The position numbers were made by a program, and so were the translations under genes. A stretch of DNA of 46,592 bases from Verrucomicrobiia bacterium (GTDB lineage Bacteria; Verrucomicrobiota; Verrucomicrobiia; Limisphaerales; UBA11358): the NCBI GenBank assembly GCA_031290985.1, contig JARLJW010000097.1, positions 1-46,592 of the forward strand. Reading direction: 5' to 3'. Shown in pieces: positions 16,522-26,300 of the stretch. The number at the start of each line of letters is the position of its first letter. Positions within the stretch are counted from its first letter, which is position 1. Below the pieces are notes generated by a model, which made no database searches, was not told where the DNA came from, and saw only the letters and a program-made list of their open reading frames with translations.

Positions 16522-18282
16522 ATGAACCAGCCCGTCGCCACCTTTATTCCGGAGAATGCGCCGTTCGATGCGGGTCAGCGCCTATGGCTCAACGGCTACA
16601 TGGCGGGCCTGCTGGCGGGGAAACATTTCCCCCCGGCCATCCTCAAGGGTGCGGCGAATGGCGGCGCGCAGGCCACCGTGCCGCTGGTCATCCTGTTCGG
16701 CAGCCAGACCGGCACGGCGGAAAAGATTGCGAAGCAACTGGCAAAAGAATCCAGGACGCGCGGTTGCAACGGACGGGCGTTGGAGGCGGGCGCTCATGCC
16801 GGCATCGACTGGAGCCAGGAAACCAACCTGCTCATCGTCACCAGCACCTACGGTGACGGTGACATGCCGGATAATGCCCAGGCCTTCTGGGACTGGCTGC
16901 AGACCGACGCCGCCAAATCGCTCACGCACCTGAATTTTTCCGTGCTGGCGCTGGGCGACACCAACTACGAACAATTCTGCGCCGCCGGCAAAAAGATCGA
17001 CGCGCGGCTCGAAGCGCTCGGCGCGAAACGGATTCATCCGCTGGAGGTCTGCGACTTGGATTACGAGGCGAAGGTGAAGGCGTGGAGCGCTGGCGCCCTG
17101 GCCGCGTTCGCACCGACGGGCGGCCCGGCGGCAAGCCCGGAAGCCATCAAACCGGCGGCCGTGGAGGGTTACTCCAAAACGAATCCATTTCCCGCCAAAC
17201 TCATCACCAACCGGAAGCTCAACGGCGAAGGTTCGCAAAAAGAGACGCGCCACTTTGAAATTTCGCTGGAGGGCTCCGGCTTGAATTACGAGGCCGGCGA
17301 TGCGCTGGGCGTCTGGCCGCATAACTGCCCGGAACTCGTCGCGGAAATCCTTGCCGCGCTCGGCTGCGACGGGGAGGAAGCGGTGCCCACCGCGAAAGGT
17401 GAACTGCCATTGCGGCAGGCGCTCACCAGCTTTTACGATGTCAGCCGGCCGGCGGCGGAACTGCAGAAATTTTTCAGCGAACGCAATCCCGCCTTCGCGG
17501 CGCTGCTGACGCCGGAGCGCAAGGATGACCTGAAGAAATTTCTCTGGGGCCGCGGCGTGGTTGATTTTCTCGTTGAAAATCCGGGCGTGAAACTGTCACC
17601 GAAGGAATTCACCGCGCTGCTCAAGCCGCTTGCGCCGCGCCTGTATTCCATCTCCTCCAGTCCTAAGGCGCACGCCGGCCAGGTGCACCTCACCATCAAC
17701 GTGGTCCGCTACGACAGCCTGGGCCGTCCGCGCAAGGGCGCGGCCTCGACCTTCCTCGCGGACCGCGTGAACGACGGGATTCCCGTTCCGGTCTTCATCC
17801 AGACCGCGCACGGTTTCCGTCCGCCGGCGGATGGCGGCAAGCCGGTCATCATGGTGGGTCCCGGCACGGGCGTCGCGCCGTTCCGCGGCTTCCTGCACGA
17901 ACGCAGCGCCACCGGGGCCACCGGCAAAAACTGGCTCTTCTTTGGCGAGCAGCGCGCCGCCACGGATTTTTATTACCGCGACGAACTGGAAAAGATGCTG
18001 GCGGACGGACGCCTCACCAAGTTGTCCACCGCCTTCTCCCGTGACCAGGCGGAGAAGATTTACGTCCAGACCCGGATGCTCGAAAACGCCGCCGAACTCT
18101 GGGCGTGGCTGGAGGCCGGCGCGCATTTTTATGTCTGCGGCGACGCGAGCCGCATGGCCAGGGACGTGGACGACGCGTTGCACAAGATTATCGAGAGCGC
18201 CGGCGGCAAAAGTGCGGAAGATGCCAAGGCTTACGTCGCGAAGTTGAAATCAGACAAGCGCTACCAGCGCGACGTGTATTGA
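16522..18282 (+). CDS. CysJ-like NADPH flavoprotein, electron donor for nitrate/nitrite reduction
   Basis: Diflavin reductase of 586 residues that should pass electrons from NADPH through FAD to FMN. Order: a short N-terminal motif NAPFDAGQRLWLNGYMAGL (12-30); a flavodoxin domain with FMN loop GSQTGTAE (60-67), STYGDGDMPDNA and LALGDTNYEQFC; a FAD domain with RLYSISSS; a NADPH domain with GPGTGVAPFRGF and GEQRAATDFYYRDE; and the typical CysJ end RYQRDVY. In sulfate assimilation such a protein serves sulfite reductase. Here it is first in an operon with nitrite and nitrate reductases, so it is more likely their donor. The nirA gene begins one base after its stop. Confidence 0.9.
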   Translation: MNQPVATFIPENAPFDAGQRLWLNGYMAGLLAGKHFPPAILKGAANGGAQATVPLVILFGSQTGTAEKIAKQLAKESRTRGCNGRALEAGAHAGIDWSQETNLLIVTSTYGDGDMPDNAQAFWDWLQTDAAKSLTHLNFSVLALGDTNYEQFCAAGKKIDARLEALGAKRIHPLEVCDLDYEAKVKAWSAGALAAFAPTGGPAASPEAIKPAAVEGYSKTNPFPAKLITNRKLNGEGSQKETRHFEISLEGSGLNYEAGDALGVWPHNCPELVAEILAALGCDGEEAVPTAKGELPLRQALTSFYDVSRPAAELQKFFSERNPAFAALLTPERKDDLKKFLWGRGVVDFLVENPGVKLSPKEFTALLKPLAPRLYSISSSPKAHAGQVHLTINVVRYDSLGRPRKGAASTFLADRVNDGIPVPVFIQTAHGFRPPADGGKPVIMVGPGTGVAPFRGFLHERSATGATGKNWLFFGEQRAATDFYYRDELEKMLADGRLTKLSTAFSRDQAEKIYVQTRMLENAAELWAWLEAGAHFYVCGDASRMARDVDDALHKIIESAGGKSAEDAKAYVAKLKSDKRYQRDVY

Positions 18283-18283
18283 G

Positions 18284-19996
18284 ATGAGCAGCACCATCCA
18301 GATTCCCCTCGAGCACGTCAACGGCGATCCGCTCAATGACGAGCAGCGGAAATACCTCGAAGGCTATTTCGCCGGCCTCGCCGCGCACGGCGTCTCGTTC
18401 GGCGATGTCGAACCCGCGCCCGCCGTGGAGAAAAAGGCCTCGCTGGATGATTTAATTTTCGAGGAACGCGTGAAGCGCGAATTGCATCCGCTCGACGCCT
18501 ACGACCAGATCGTCGAGAACGCCGTCAACAACAAGGCCCCGGACAAGGAGGAGATATTCCGTTTCAAATGGAACGGGTTGTTCTTCCTGTCGCCGAACAA
18601 GGAGGCGTTCATGTCGCGCCTGCGAATCCCCGGCGGCGTGCTGAAGACTTTTCAATTGCGTGAACTCGCCAGCATCGCGAAGGAGTTGACCAGCGGCTAT
18701 GTGCAGATCACCACGCGCGCGAATTTCCAGATGCGGCTGATCCAGCCGAAGGATTGCCCGGAATTTTTGCGCCGCGTCCAGACGGTCGGCCTGCACACGC
18801 GCGGCGCGGGCGCGGACAACATCCGCAATCTCACCGCCAACCCCACGGCGGGCATCGACCCGCATGAGTTGATCGATGTACAGCCGTTCTGCCAGCAACT
18901 GGCGCAGATCATCATCAACGACCGTTCGTTTTACGACCTGCCGCGCAAGTTCAACATCGCCTTCGACGGCGGCGGCCTCATCGGCACGGTCGAGGACACG
19001 AACGACATCGGCGCGAAGGCGGTGAAGGTCGGGGACGAAATTTTCTTCCGCATCGCCCTCGGCGGCGCGACCGGCCACAAGGCGTTCGCCCGCGATGTCG
19101 GCGTGCTGGTGAAGCCGGAAGAGCTGAACAAGGTCATCGTGGCCATGGTGCGCGTGTATATCGCCAACGGAAATCGCGGCGACCGCAAGAAGGCGCGGTT
19201 GAAGCATCTCCTCGAAACCTGGTCGCTGGAAAAATATCTCGCCGAGACGGAGAAGCTGCTCGGCCACAAACTCCAGCGCGCGGCCACCCCGCCGATGGTG
19301 GAATACGGTGAGACCAAATTTCCGCACACGCATCTCGGCATCTATCCGCAGAAACAAAAAGGATTGAATTACATTGGCGTGGCAATGCCCGTCGGCCAGA
19401 TCACGCCAAAACAAATGCTGCGCGTCGCGGAGATCGCCGACCTCTACGGCTCCGGCGAAATCCGGCTGACGGTCTGGCAGAATTTCATCATCCCGAACGT
19501 GCCGGACGCGTACGTCGAGACCGTCAAGAAGGCGTTGCGCCGGGTCGGGTTCGACACGCAGCAAAGTTTGCTGCGCGGCGGCATCATTGCCTGCACGGGA
19601 AATTCCTACTGCAAGTTTGCGCAGTCGAACACCAAGGGCGCGGCGGCGGCGCTCGGCGATTACCTCGACAAGCGCATCACGCTCGACACGCCCATCAACA
19701 TCCATCTCACCGGCTGCCCGAATTCCTGCGCGCAGCATTACATGGGCGACATCGGCCTGCTGGGCACCAAGGTGCGCGGGGAGGAAGGTTACCATGTCTT
19801 TGTCGGCGGCGGGTTTGGCGCGAACCAGTCGGTCGGCCGGCAGCTTCTTGCCGGTGTGACCGCAACCTCGCTGAATGAAACGCTGGAGCTGCTGTTGAAG
19901 AATTTTCTCCGGCACCGGCAGGCGGGCGAAACCTTCCGCCAGTTCACCGCGCGGCACGAGCTTGGCAGGCTGCAGGAATTGCTGGGCGAAAGCTGA
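18284..19996 (+). CDS. nirA: Siroheme nitrite reductase, NirA type
   Basis: Assimilatory nitrite reductase (nitrite to ammonium) with siroheme coupled to a 4Fe-4S cluster, 570 residues. The cluster ligands are visible as C437-x5-C443 (ACTGNSYC) and C478-x3-C482 (TGCPNSC). Two ferredoxin-like half domains (LRIPGGVLKTFQLREL; HLGIYPQKQKGLNYIGV) are present. An N-terminal extension carries DPLNDEQRKYLEGYFAGL (15-32), which resembles the start of the flavoprotein. NirA-type enzymes usually take electrons from ferredoxin. No ferredoxin gene is here and the flavoprotein lies directly upstream, so a switch of donor is inferred. A sulfite reductase hemoprotein is the alternative, less likely beside nitrate reductase. 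Confidence 0.9.
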   Translation: MSSTIQIPLEHVNGDPLNDEQRKYLEGYFAGLAAHGVSFGDVEPAPAVEKKASLDDLIFEERVKRELHPLDAYDQIVENAVNNKAPDKEEIFRFKWNGLFFLSPNKEAFMSRLRIPGGVLKTFQLRELASIAKELTSGYVQITTRANFQMRLIQPKDCPEFLRRVQTVGLHTRGAGADNIRNLTANPTAGIDPHELIDVQPFCQQLAQIIINDRSFYDLPRKFNIAFDGGGLIGTVEDTNDIGAKAVKVGDEIFFRIALGGATGHKAFARDVGVLVKPEELNKVIVAMVRVYIANGNRGDRKKARLKHLLETWSLEKYLAETEKLLGHKLQRAATPPMVEYGETKFPHTHLGIYPQKQKGLNYIGVAMPVGQITPKQMLRVAEIADLYGSGEIRLTVWQNFIIPNVPDAYVETVKKALRRVGFDTQQSLLRGGIIACTGNSYCKFAQSNTKGAAAALGDYLDKRITLDTPINIHLTGCPNSCAQHYMGDIGLLGTKVRGEEGYHVFVGGGFGANQSVGRQLLAGVTATSLNETLELLLKNFLRHRQAGETFRQFTARHELGRLQELLGES

Positions 19997-20003
19997 ACCG
20001 CCC

Positions 20004-22328
20004 ATGACCAAGGCCGTCAAAAAAATCCGCACCGTGTGCCCGTACTGCGGGGTCGGCTGCGGACTGGTCCTGCACGTCGAGGGCGGGCGCGTGACCAAGG
20101 TCAGCGGTGACCAGGCGCACCCGGCGAATTTTGGACGGCTTTGCTCCAAGGGCCTCACTTGCGCGGAACCGCTCACCGCGCCGGACCGGCTCGCCTTCGC
20201 CCGGATGCGCGCCCGGCGGGAGGACGAGCCGCAACCGGTGTCGATGGACGCCGCCTTGCAGGAGACCGCAGCGCGGTTGCAAAAAATCATTGCGCAACAT
20301 GGTCCGGATGCCGTGGCGTTGTATGTTTCAGGCCAGTTGTCCACGGAAGCGCAGTATCTCGGCAACAAGCTGTTCAAAGGATTTCTCCGCACGAACAACA
20401 TCGATTCCAACTCGCGCCTTTGCATGTCGAGCGCGGCGAGCGGTTACAAGCTCTCGCTCGGATCCGATGCACCCCCTGGCTCTTACCAGGATTTTGACAA
20501 GCTCGATTGCGCCCTCGTCATCGGCTCGAACATGGCGGAGTGTCATCCGATCCTTTTTCTGCGGCTGCTCGACCGGAAAAAGGAGGGGGCCAAACTCATC
20601 GTGGTGGATCCGCGCCGCACACCGACAGCGGACAAGGCGGACCTGTTTTTGCAGATCAAACCGGGCACGGATCTGGCGCTGTTAAACGGCCTGCTGCATT
20701 TGCTGTCCGAAAACGGTCGTGTGGATTCCAAATTCATTGCGCAGCACACGGAAGGCTGGGAGGCGTTGCAATTGTTGTTGCAAGATTATGCGCCCGCGCG
20801 CGTCGCCGGCATCACCGGGTTGCGGGAGGAGGACATCCGCACGGCGGCGAAATGGATCGGCGAAGCCCCGGAGTTCACAACCTTCTGGACGATGGGCCTG
20901 AACCAGAGCACGCACGGCACGTGGCACACGAACGCGATCTGCAACCTCCATCTCGCCACCGGAAAAATCTGCCGTCCCGGCAGCGGGCCGTTCTCGCTGA
21001 CCGGCCAGCCGAACGCGATGGGCGGTCGCGAAGTCGGCTACCTGAGCCACGGCCTGCCGGGACAACGCGCTGTGACGAATGCCGCCGACCGCGCCGCGAT
21101 TGAAAAGATCTGGCACGTGCCGCCCGGCAGCATCCGGCCGGAACCGGGGCTGGATGCCGTGGCGCTTTTCAAAAAAATGGAGGCGGGCGACGTGAAGGCC
21201 GTTTGGGTCATCGGCACCAACCCCGTTGCTTCGATGCCGAACCGCGCGCGCGTGATCGCCGGTTTGCAAAAGGCGGAACTGGTCATTGTGCAGGACGCGT
21301 ATCATCCCACCGAGACGTCGCGCTACGCGGACATCCTGCTGCCCGGCGCGCTGTGGGCGGAAGCCGAGGGTACGATGGTGAACTCCGAACGCAACGTGAC
21401 CTTGATGCCGCAAGCCGTCTCGCCGCCCGGCGAGGCGCTGCCGGACTGGCAGATCATCGCCCGCGTCGCGCAACTGCTCGGCTTTGGTGGAAGCTTTAAT
21501 TATCCGGATGCCGCCGCGGTGTTCGATGAGATACGCCGGACCTGTAACTCAAAAACCGGGTACGACCTGCGCGGGATGGACTACGCAAAGTTATCCGAAC
21601 GCCCGCGCCAATGGCCCTGCGCGCCGGACGAAACTGACGGGCAGCCGATCCGCTATCTGGCGCACAAGCGCGGGCAGGACACCCTCCATTTCGCCACGGA
21701 TTCCGGACGCGCGGTTTTTTTTGCGCGACCGTTCCTGCCGCCGGCGGAAATGCCGGACGCGGAATATCCGTTTGCGTTGACGAACGGCCGGCTGGCCCAC
21801 CAATGGCATACGCTTACGAAGACCGGCAAGGTGCCCGCGCTCAACAAGCTGAATCCCGGCGCGTTCGTGGAAATCAATCCCGAGGATGCCGGGCGGCTGG
21901 CGGTTGAAAACGGCGCGCTGGTCCGGGTGGGTTCGCGGCGCGGCTTCGCGATCTATCCCGCGCAAATCACCAACCGGGTCCGTCCCGGCGACTGTTTTGC
22001 GCCGATCCACTGGAACGACCAGTATGGCGAGAATTTATGTGTCAACGCGGCGACCAATGATGCGTGCGACGACATCTCGCTCCAGCCGGAGTTCAAATTC
22101 TCGGCGGTGGCGCTGGCGAAGGTGGAGGTGGAGGCCGCCGGTGACTTCACGCCGGAGCAGAAAAATTTCCTGCGCAGCCTGATGACCGGGGTTTCGCAGC
22201 ACTACCAGGTCAACGGCCGCGGCGCGCCGGTGCTGCCAAAATCCGCGCCGTTCACCGCGAGCCAGCGCCAGCATATCAACGAACTTTTCGCCCGGCTGGG
22301 CGGCGCTGATTCTAAAATTGAAAAATAG
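20004..22328 (+). CDS. nasA: Assimilatory nitrate reductase, molybdenum catalytic subunit
   Basis: Reduces nitrate to nitrite with a bis-MGD molybdenum cofactor. The 774-residue product carries the N-terminal 4Fe-4S ligands C12, C15, C19 and C47 (CPYCGVGC, LCSKG) and the probable Mo-ligand Cys140 in NSRLCMSSAASGYK. GSNMAECHPILF, WTMGLNQSTHGTWHTNA and the C-terminal molybdopterin dinucleotide domain (FALTNGRLAHQWHT) follow. Its length is close to NarB of cyanobacteria and it lacks a fused flavin or 2Fe-2S domain. The extreme C terminus carries SAPFTASQRQHINELFARL, echoing the flavoprotein start. The ATG at 20004, 7 bases after nirA, places the Cys cluster at the usual position. Confidence 0.95.
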   Translation: MTKAVKKIRTVCPYCGVGCGLVLHVEGGRVTKVSGDQAHPANFGRLCSKGLTCAEPLTAPDRLAFARMRARREDEPQPVSMDAALQETAARLQKIIAQHGPDAVALYVSGQLSTEAQYLGNKLFKGFLRTNNIDSNSRLCMSSAASGYKLSLGSDAPPGSYQDFDKLDCALVIGSNMAECHPILFLRLLDRKKEGAKLIVVDPRRTPTADKADLFLQIKPGTDLALLNGLLHLLSENGRVDSKFIAQHTEGWEALQLLLQDYAPARVAGITGLREEDIRTAAKWIGEAPEFTTFWTMGLNQSTHGTWHTNAICNLHLATGKICRPGSGPFSLTGQPNAMGGREVGYLSHGLPGQRAVTNAADRAAIEKIWHVPPGSIRPEPGLDAVALFKKMEAGDVKAVWVIGTNPVASMPNRARVIAGLQKAELVIVQDAYHPTETSRYADILLPGALWAEAEGTMVNSERNVTLMPQAVSPPGEALPDWQIIARVAQLLGFGGSFNYPDAAAVFDEIRRTCNSKTGYDLRGMDYAKLSERPRQWPCAPDETDGQPIRYLAHKRGQDTLHFATDSGRAVFFARPFLPPAEMPDAEYPFALTNGRLAHQWHTLTKTGKVPALNKLNPGAFVEINPEDAGRLAVENGALVRVGSRRGFAIYPAQITNRVRPGDCFAPIHWNDQYGENLCVNAATNDACDDISLQPEFKFSAVALAKVEVEAAGDFTPEQKNFLRSLMTGVSQHYQVNGRGAPVLPKSAPFTASQRQHINELFARLGGADSKIEK

Positions 22329-22330
22329 CC

Positions 22331-22810
22331 GTGAGCTGTCATGTTGTAGGCGTGAAAGTGCGCCATCTTTATATTTCGCCCGGCCATAATTATTTTGGCC
22401 ACAACGGCGGGCCGCCCGGCAATCACCCGACCCTGGAGGTGCCGGAGATCGAGTGCGTGGCCGGGCGCGGCATCAAGGGCGACCGGTTCTTCGACTTCAA
22501 GGAAGACCACAAGGGGCAGGTGACATTTTTCTCGCTGGAAACCTTTGAGGCGCTCTGCGCGGAATTGAAATTGTCCGGCAAGGCGCCCGGTGAATCGCGG
22601 CGGAACATCGTGGTGGCGGGCGTGGACCTGAATGCGCTGGTCGGACAGGAGTTTGAGATCCAAGGCGTGAAATTTCGCGGCATGGCGGAATGTTCGCCGT
22701 GCCACTGGATGGACCGGGCGTTTGCGCCGGGCGCGGAACATTTTCTGCAAAAGCGCGGCGGGCTGCGCGCCAAGGTCCTGACCGACGGCAAGCTGCGCGT
22801 GGAGGCATGA
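22331..22810 (+). CDS. MOSC-domain protein
   Basis: MOSC domains handle sulfurated molybdenum cofactor or bind it in Mo enzymes. The 159-residue product contains LYISPGHNYFGHNGG near the start, GRGIKGDRFFDFKEDHKGQVTFFS, and ESRRNIVVAGVDLNALVG, which match stand-alone bacterial MOSC proteins. The conserved Cys appears in AECSPCHWMD. The start used is GTG 22331, two bases after nasA. A GTG at 22352 would give a product starting nearer the domain. It overlaps mobA by four bases, so it is part of the nitrate reductase cofactor set. Confidence 0.85.
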   Translation: MSCHVVGVKVRHLYISPGHNYFGHNGGPPGNHPTLEVPEIECVAGRGIKGDRFFDFKEDHKGQVTFFSLETFEALCAELKLSGKAPGESRRNIVVAGVDLNALVGQEFEIQGVKFRGMAECSPCHWMDRAFAPGAEHFLQKRGGLRAKVLTDGKLRVEA

Positions 22811-23394
22811 ACTTCAGTGCGGTCATCCTGGCCGGCGGAAAGTCCTCACGGATGGGAAGCGACAAGGCGTTCATGGAAGTGGACGGGCAGACCTTGCTCG
22901 CCCGGCAAATCCAGGTCGTTCGCGCCGCCGGCGCGGCCAAGGTTTTTATTTCCGGCCGGACGGGGGCAGATTATTCCGCGTACGGTTTGCGCGTGCTGGA
23001 GGATAAATTTGCGGATGCGGGGCCGCTGGCCGGCATCCACAGCGCCCTGGAGGCGACGATCTCGCCGCTGCTGCTGGTGCTCGCGGTGGATCTGCCGGGG
23101 ATGACCGCGGATTTTTTGCGGCAACTGGCCGTCGGCTGTCCGGACCATACCGGGATGGTGCCGCGGCTCAAGGGGAACTTGGAACCGCTCGCAGCGGTTT
23201 ATCCGAAAGCCGCGCTGCCGCTGGCCGCATTTCTCCTGCAGCAAAATTCTTTCGCGGTGAAGAATTTTGCCGAACGCTGTGAACAGGCCTCGCTCGTTTT
23301 GATTGCCGACCTGCCGGATTCTGCCGCCCGTTATTTCGTGAACTGCAATTCTCCGGACGAGCTGAAATCCCTCCGGCGGCGTCAGGCCGGTTGA
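22807..23394 (+). CDS. mobA: Molybdenum cofactor guanylyltransferase
   Basis: MobA attaches GMP to molybdopterin to form the dinucleotide cofactor needed by the nitrate reductase upstream. The 195-residue product has the nucleotidyltransferase signature LAGGKSSRMGSDKAF (8-22), a second conserved block LAVDLPGM and PRLKGNLEPLAAVYPK. The ATG at 22807 overlaps the MOSC stop (ATGA). The gene is the last of the operon, and its final 13 bases overlap the convergent end of the giant envelope gene. Confidence 0.93.
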   Translation: MNFSAVILAGGKSSRMGSDKAFMEVDGQTLLARQIQVVRAAGAAKVFISGRTGADYSAYGLRVLEDKFADAGPLAGIHSALEATISPLLLVLAVDLPGMTADFLRQLAVGCPDHTGMVPRLKGNLEPLAAVYPKAALPLAAFLLQQNSFAVKNFAERCEQASLVLIADLPDSAARYFVNCNSPDELKSLRRRQAG

Positions 23395-26300
23395 ATCCGC
23401 GTCAGGCGGCGCGCGAGCCATGCTAGGCCGGCGAGGCCCAGGGCGGTCATAAACAGCACGCCCAGCCGCAGGCTCCAGGAGGCGGCGCTCACGATGCGGG
23501 TTTGCAGGTTGATGGCCAGGTCCGCCCAGTTGTCCACCACGACGGCGCGCTTGAAGGTGAGCAGCCGGCCCTGTTCGGGGATGTTGGCGCGGATGACGGC
23601 GGGATTGGCCACGGCCGCGTCCTGTTGCTGGATGAGCCGGCCGGCGAGCTTCATCAACGCGGCGTTTTCATCGGCGCTGTTGTTGTCGATGATCTGCTTC
23701 GCATCCTGCTGCGTGTAGTTCGCGTCACTGTTGTTGCGCAGCTCGAGCAGTTTTCCGTTTGCGCCGCCGGCCGCGCCGTTGACGGTGGCCTGGCGGACGT
23801 TCAAGCCGACGAGCGCCTGTTGCAATTTCAGGTTGTTGAGCTGCACGCGCGCGTCTTCGTTGAAGGCCGCGTCGTTGCGTGACAGGCCGTAGGCGGACTC
23901 GAACGCGCGCCGCGCCTGCTGCGGTTCGCCGTTCTGCAAGGCGGTGTTGCCGAACGCCAGCATCTCCTCGGCCTGCTTGGTCTTGTCCTTTTGCATGCTG
24001 GACTCCGTCTGGAGATAGTTTTCCACATCGAGCGCGCCGCCGTTGGCCACGAGCTCCTCCTGTTGCAACTGCAACGCGCCGCTCCATTTTTTCAACTGCC
24101 AACGGTCGTTCAAAAATACGCGCCACGTCAGATTTTCCAGCGGCAGGTCGAACTTCGGCGCGAACAGGGCGAGGTTCAACGCGCTGCCGCCCGCCTTGCC
24201 GCCGGCTTCACCGACGGCGCTGCTGAAAAATATCTCCACCGGCACCGGCTGGTCGCCGCGCGACTGCTGTTCGAGCGGGATCAGAATCTCCTCGCCTTCG
24301 CGCCAAGGCCAGACGCCGTTTTGGTTGACGAAGGCGAACCAGAAGCTCGCGCCCTTGGGCAGCGTGAAGTGGAGCAGCCGCTTGTCGCCCGGCAAGATGT
24401 TGAGCTTGGCCTGCGTGAGCATCACGCCCGCATCGGAGATCACGGAGGTGAACGTGACTTCGTTCACGCGCGCGGGCAGCAGCTTGGTGGCTTCGTGCCG
24501 TTCCAGTTTCAACGGGAGTTGGAAATTTGGCTCAACCAGGCGATAGGCGAAATTGGCCGAGGCGGCGTCCAAATCCTTCATGAGCGCGTGCGGAATGCCC
24601 TGCCACTCGGTCGGCTGCAGCGTCGCGGGCAGGTCAGCCACACGCACCTGCAACCGGCCGGCGGCCTGCACGGTGGCGAAACCGCGCTGGAGATTCACGT
24701 CCCCGGCCAGCACGCCGCGCACGATCGTTTCGCCCGCCTGGCCGGCGACCGGCGTCTGGTAATTCACCTGCAACAGATACTGGCCGATGACGCGGCGGTG
24801 CAATTTGATTTCCCACGTCGCCAGGCCGTTGGTCGCCGGGCCGTCCATCGCGAGATAATCCGCCAACTGGTCGCCATGAAAGGTCACGCCCTCCGCATTG
24901 GTGGGGAGCATGACGTGAAACGCCTTCAGCCCGGTGTTCTCGATCTGATATTGCAGGTTCGCGGCGATCTTCACCTGCGCCTCGTTGACGGTGGCGTGCT
25001 GGAGGCTTGTCACCTGGATCCACGGGTCCACCTGCTCAATGTCGAGCGCGAGCTGCCACGGCGTCTCCAGCACGCGGAACGCCAGCACGCCCTTTTGGCG
25101 GACGCCGGATTTCTGCGGGTCAAGCTGCGTGACGCCTTCGCGCGTGGCGACCTGCAAGCGCATCCCCTGTTCCGGCACGACGAGCAACGTGCCGCGCTGT
25201 TTGCCGGCCTCGCGGAAAAGAATTTTTGGCGCGTCCCACGCACCGGCTGTTTTTACGCCCGGCCCGGAAAGGCTGAGGATGAACTGCTGCTGGCCATCGG
25301 TCTTGCCGGTGAGGTTGAGCGTGATGACGCGGCCGGCGTCGGACTTCAATTCCGTCCAGTGGCTCAGCGCCGCGCCGCTGATGGATTCCACGTCGAAGCC
25401 CGCCGGCATGACGAAGCTCAGCTTGAAGATGCCCGCGCGCGTGATGTTCACATCCGCCGTCGTCGCGAGCACGGTGCGATCCTCGCCCAGCGACAAGGTG
25501 TCCTGCGTTTCGACGCGCACATCCGGTTCGACGGCCGAGGCCTTGAGCAGGGCGGTTGCCTGCGTATCGGAATAACGAAAGGCGCGGCGCACGGTCAATC
25601 CGGGAAATTGCGCGGCCAACGGATCGGCGATGCCGCCGGGGAAATCCTCGAGGTTGATCACGGAAAACTTTTCCGCGCCGACATCATCGAGCTGCACGTC
25701 ATTGCCCGTGGCCACGCCCAGGAGGCCGATCTGGTTGGCCGCGCCTTCGACGGAAATCAGGCCCACGGGCTGCGCGAACGGGAGGGTGCCGGTGGCCACC
25801 TGCGAGCGTATGACCAGCGCGAACGGCTTGAACTGCGCGGGGTTCAAGGTGACGCGCAACTTCCGGGCATCGGGATCAAAGCGCCAGAGCGAGACGAGGG
25901 AGGTTTGATTTTTATCATTTGATTTGGCACCGGCATCGGCCACGTCCGTGATGGTCGCGCCGGGCGGCACGTTAAAAACCAGTTCGCCGAGCTGGCCCTG
26001 CGCCGGGCGGATGGAGACCTGATGCACGCCCTCGACCACGCCAGCCGAGGGGATGTAAAGCTGCGAGAGTTCGGCGTAAAAAACCGCCTTCTCGTTTTTC
26101 ACGTCACGGCTGCGCGGCTTCCAGCCGACCCAGGCGCCGCCGGGCGAGAGCGTGAGCGTGGCGACGGTGTTGCTGCCGGTCGCGCTGCGTTGCACGGAGA
26201 CGGCGATGGGCGAGAACACATCCACGTCCAGATTGACGAGCGTGATGGTGGCGCGGTTGATGAGGCCGGACAGGACGGGCAGCACAAAACCGCTGTCGGC

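Noticed and set aside
18452..20425. A 657-codon minus-strand frame under nirA and nasA
   Set aside because: Antisense to the Fe-S and siroheme motifs of the nitrite and nitrate reductases.
23991..25922. A 643-codon plus-strand frame inside the giant gene
   Set aside because: His/Arg-rich low-complexity translation typical of antisense to GC-rich code; the minus frame is continuous for 2100 codons.
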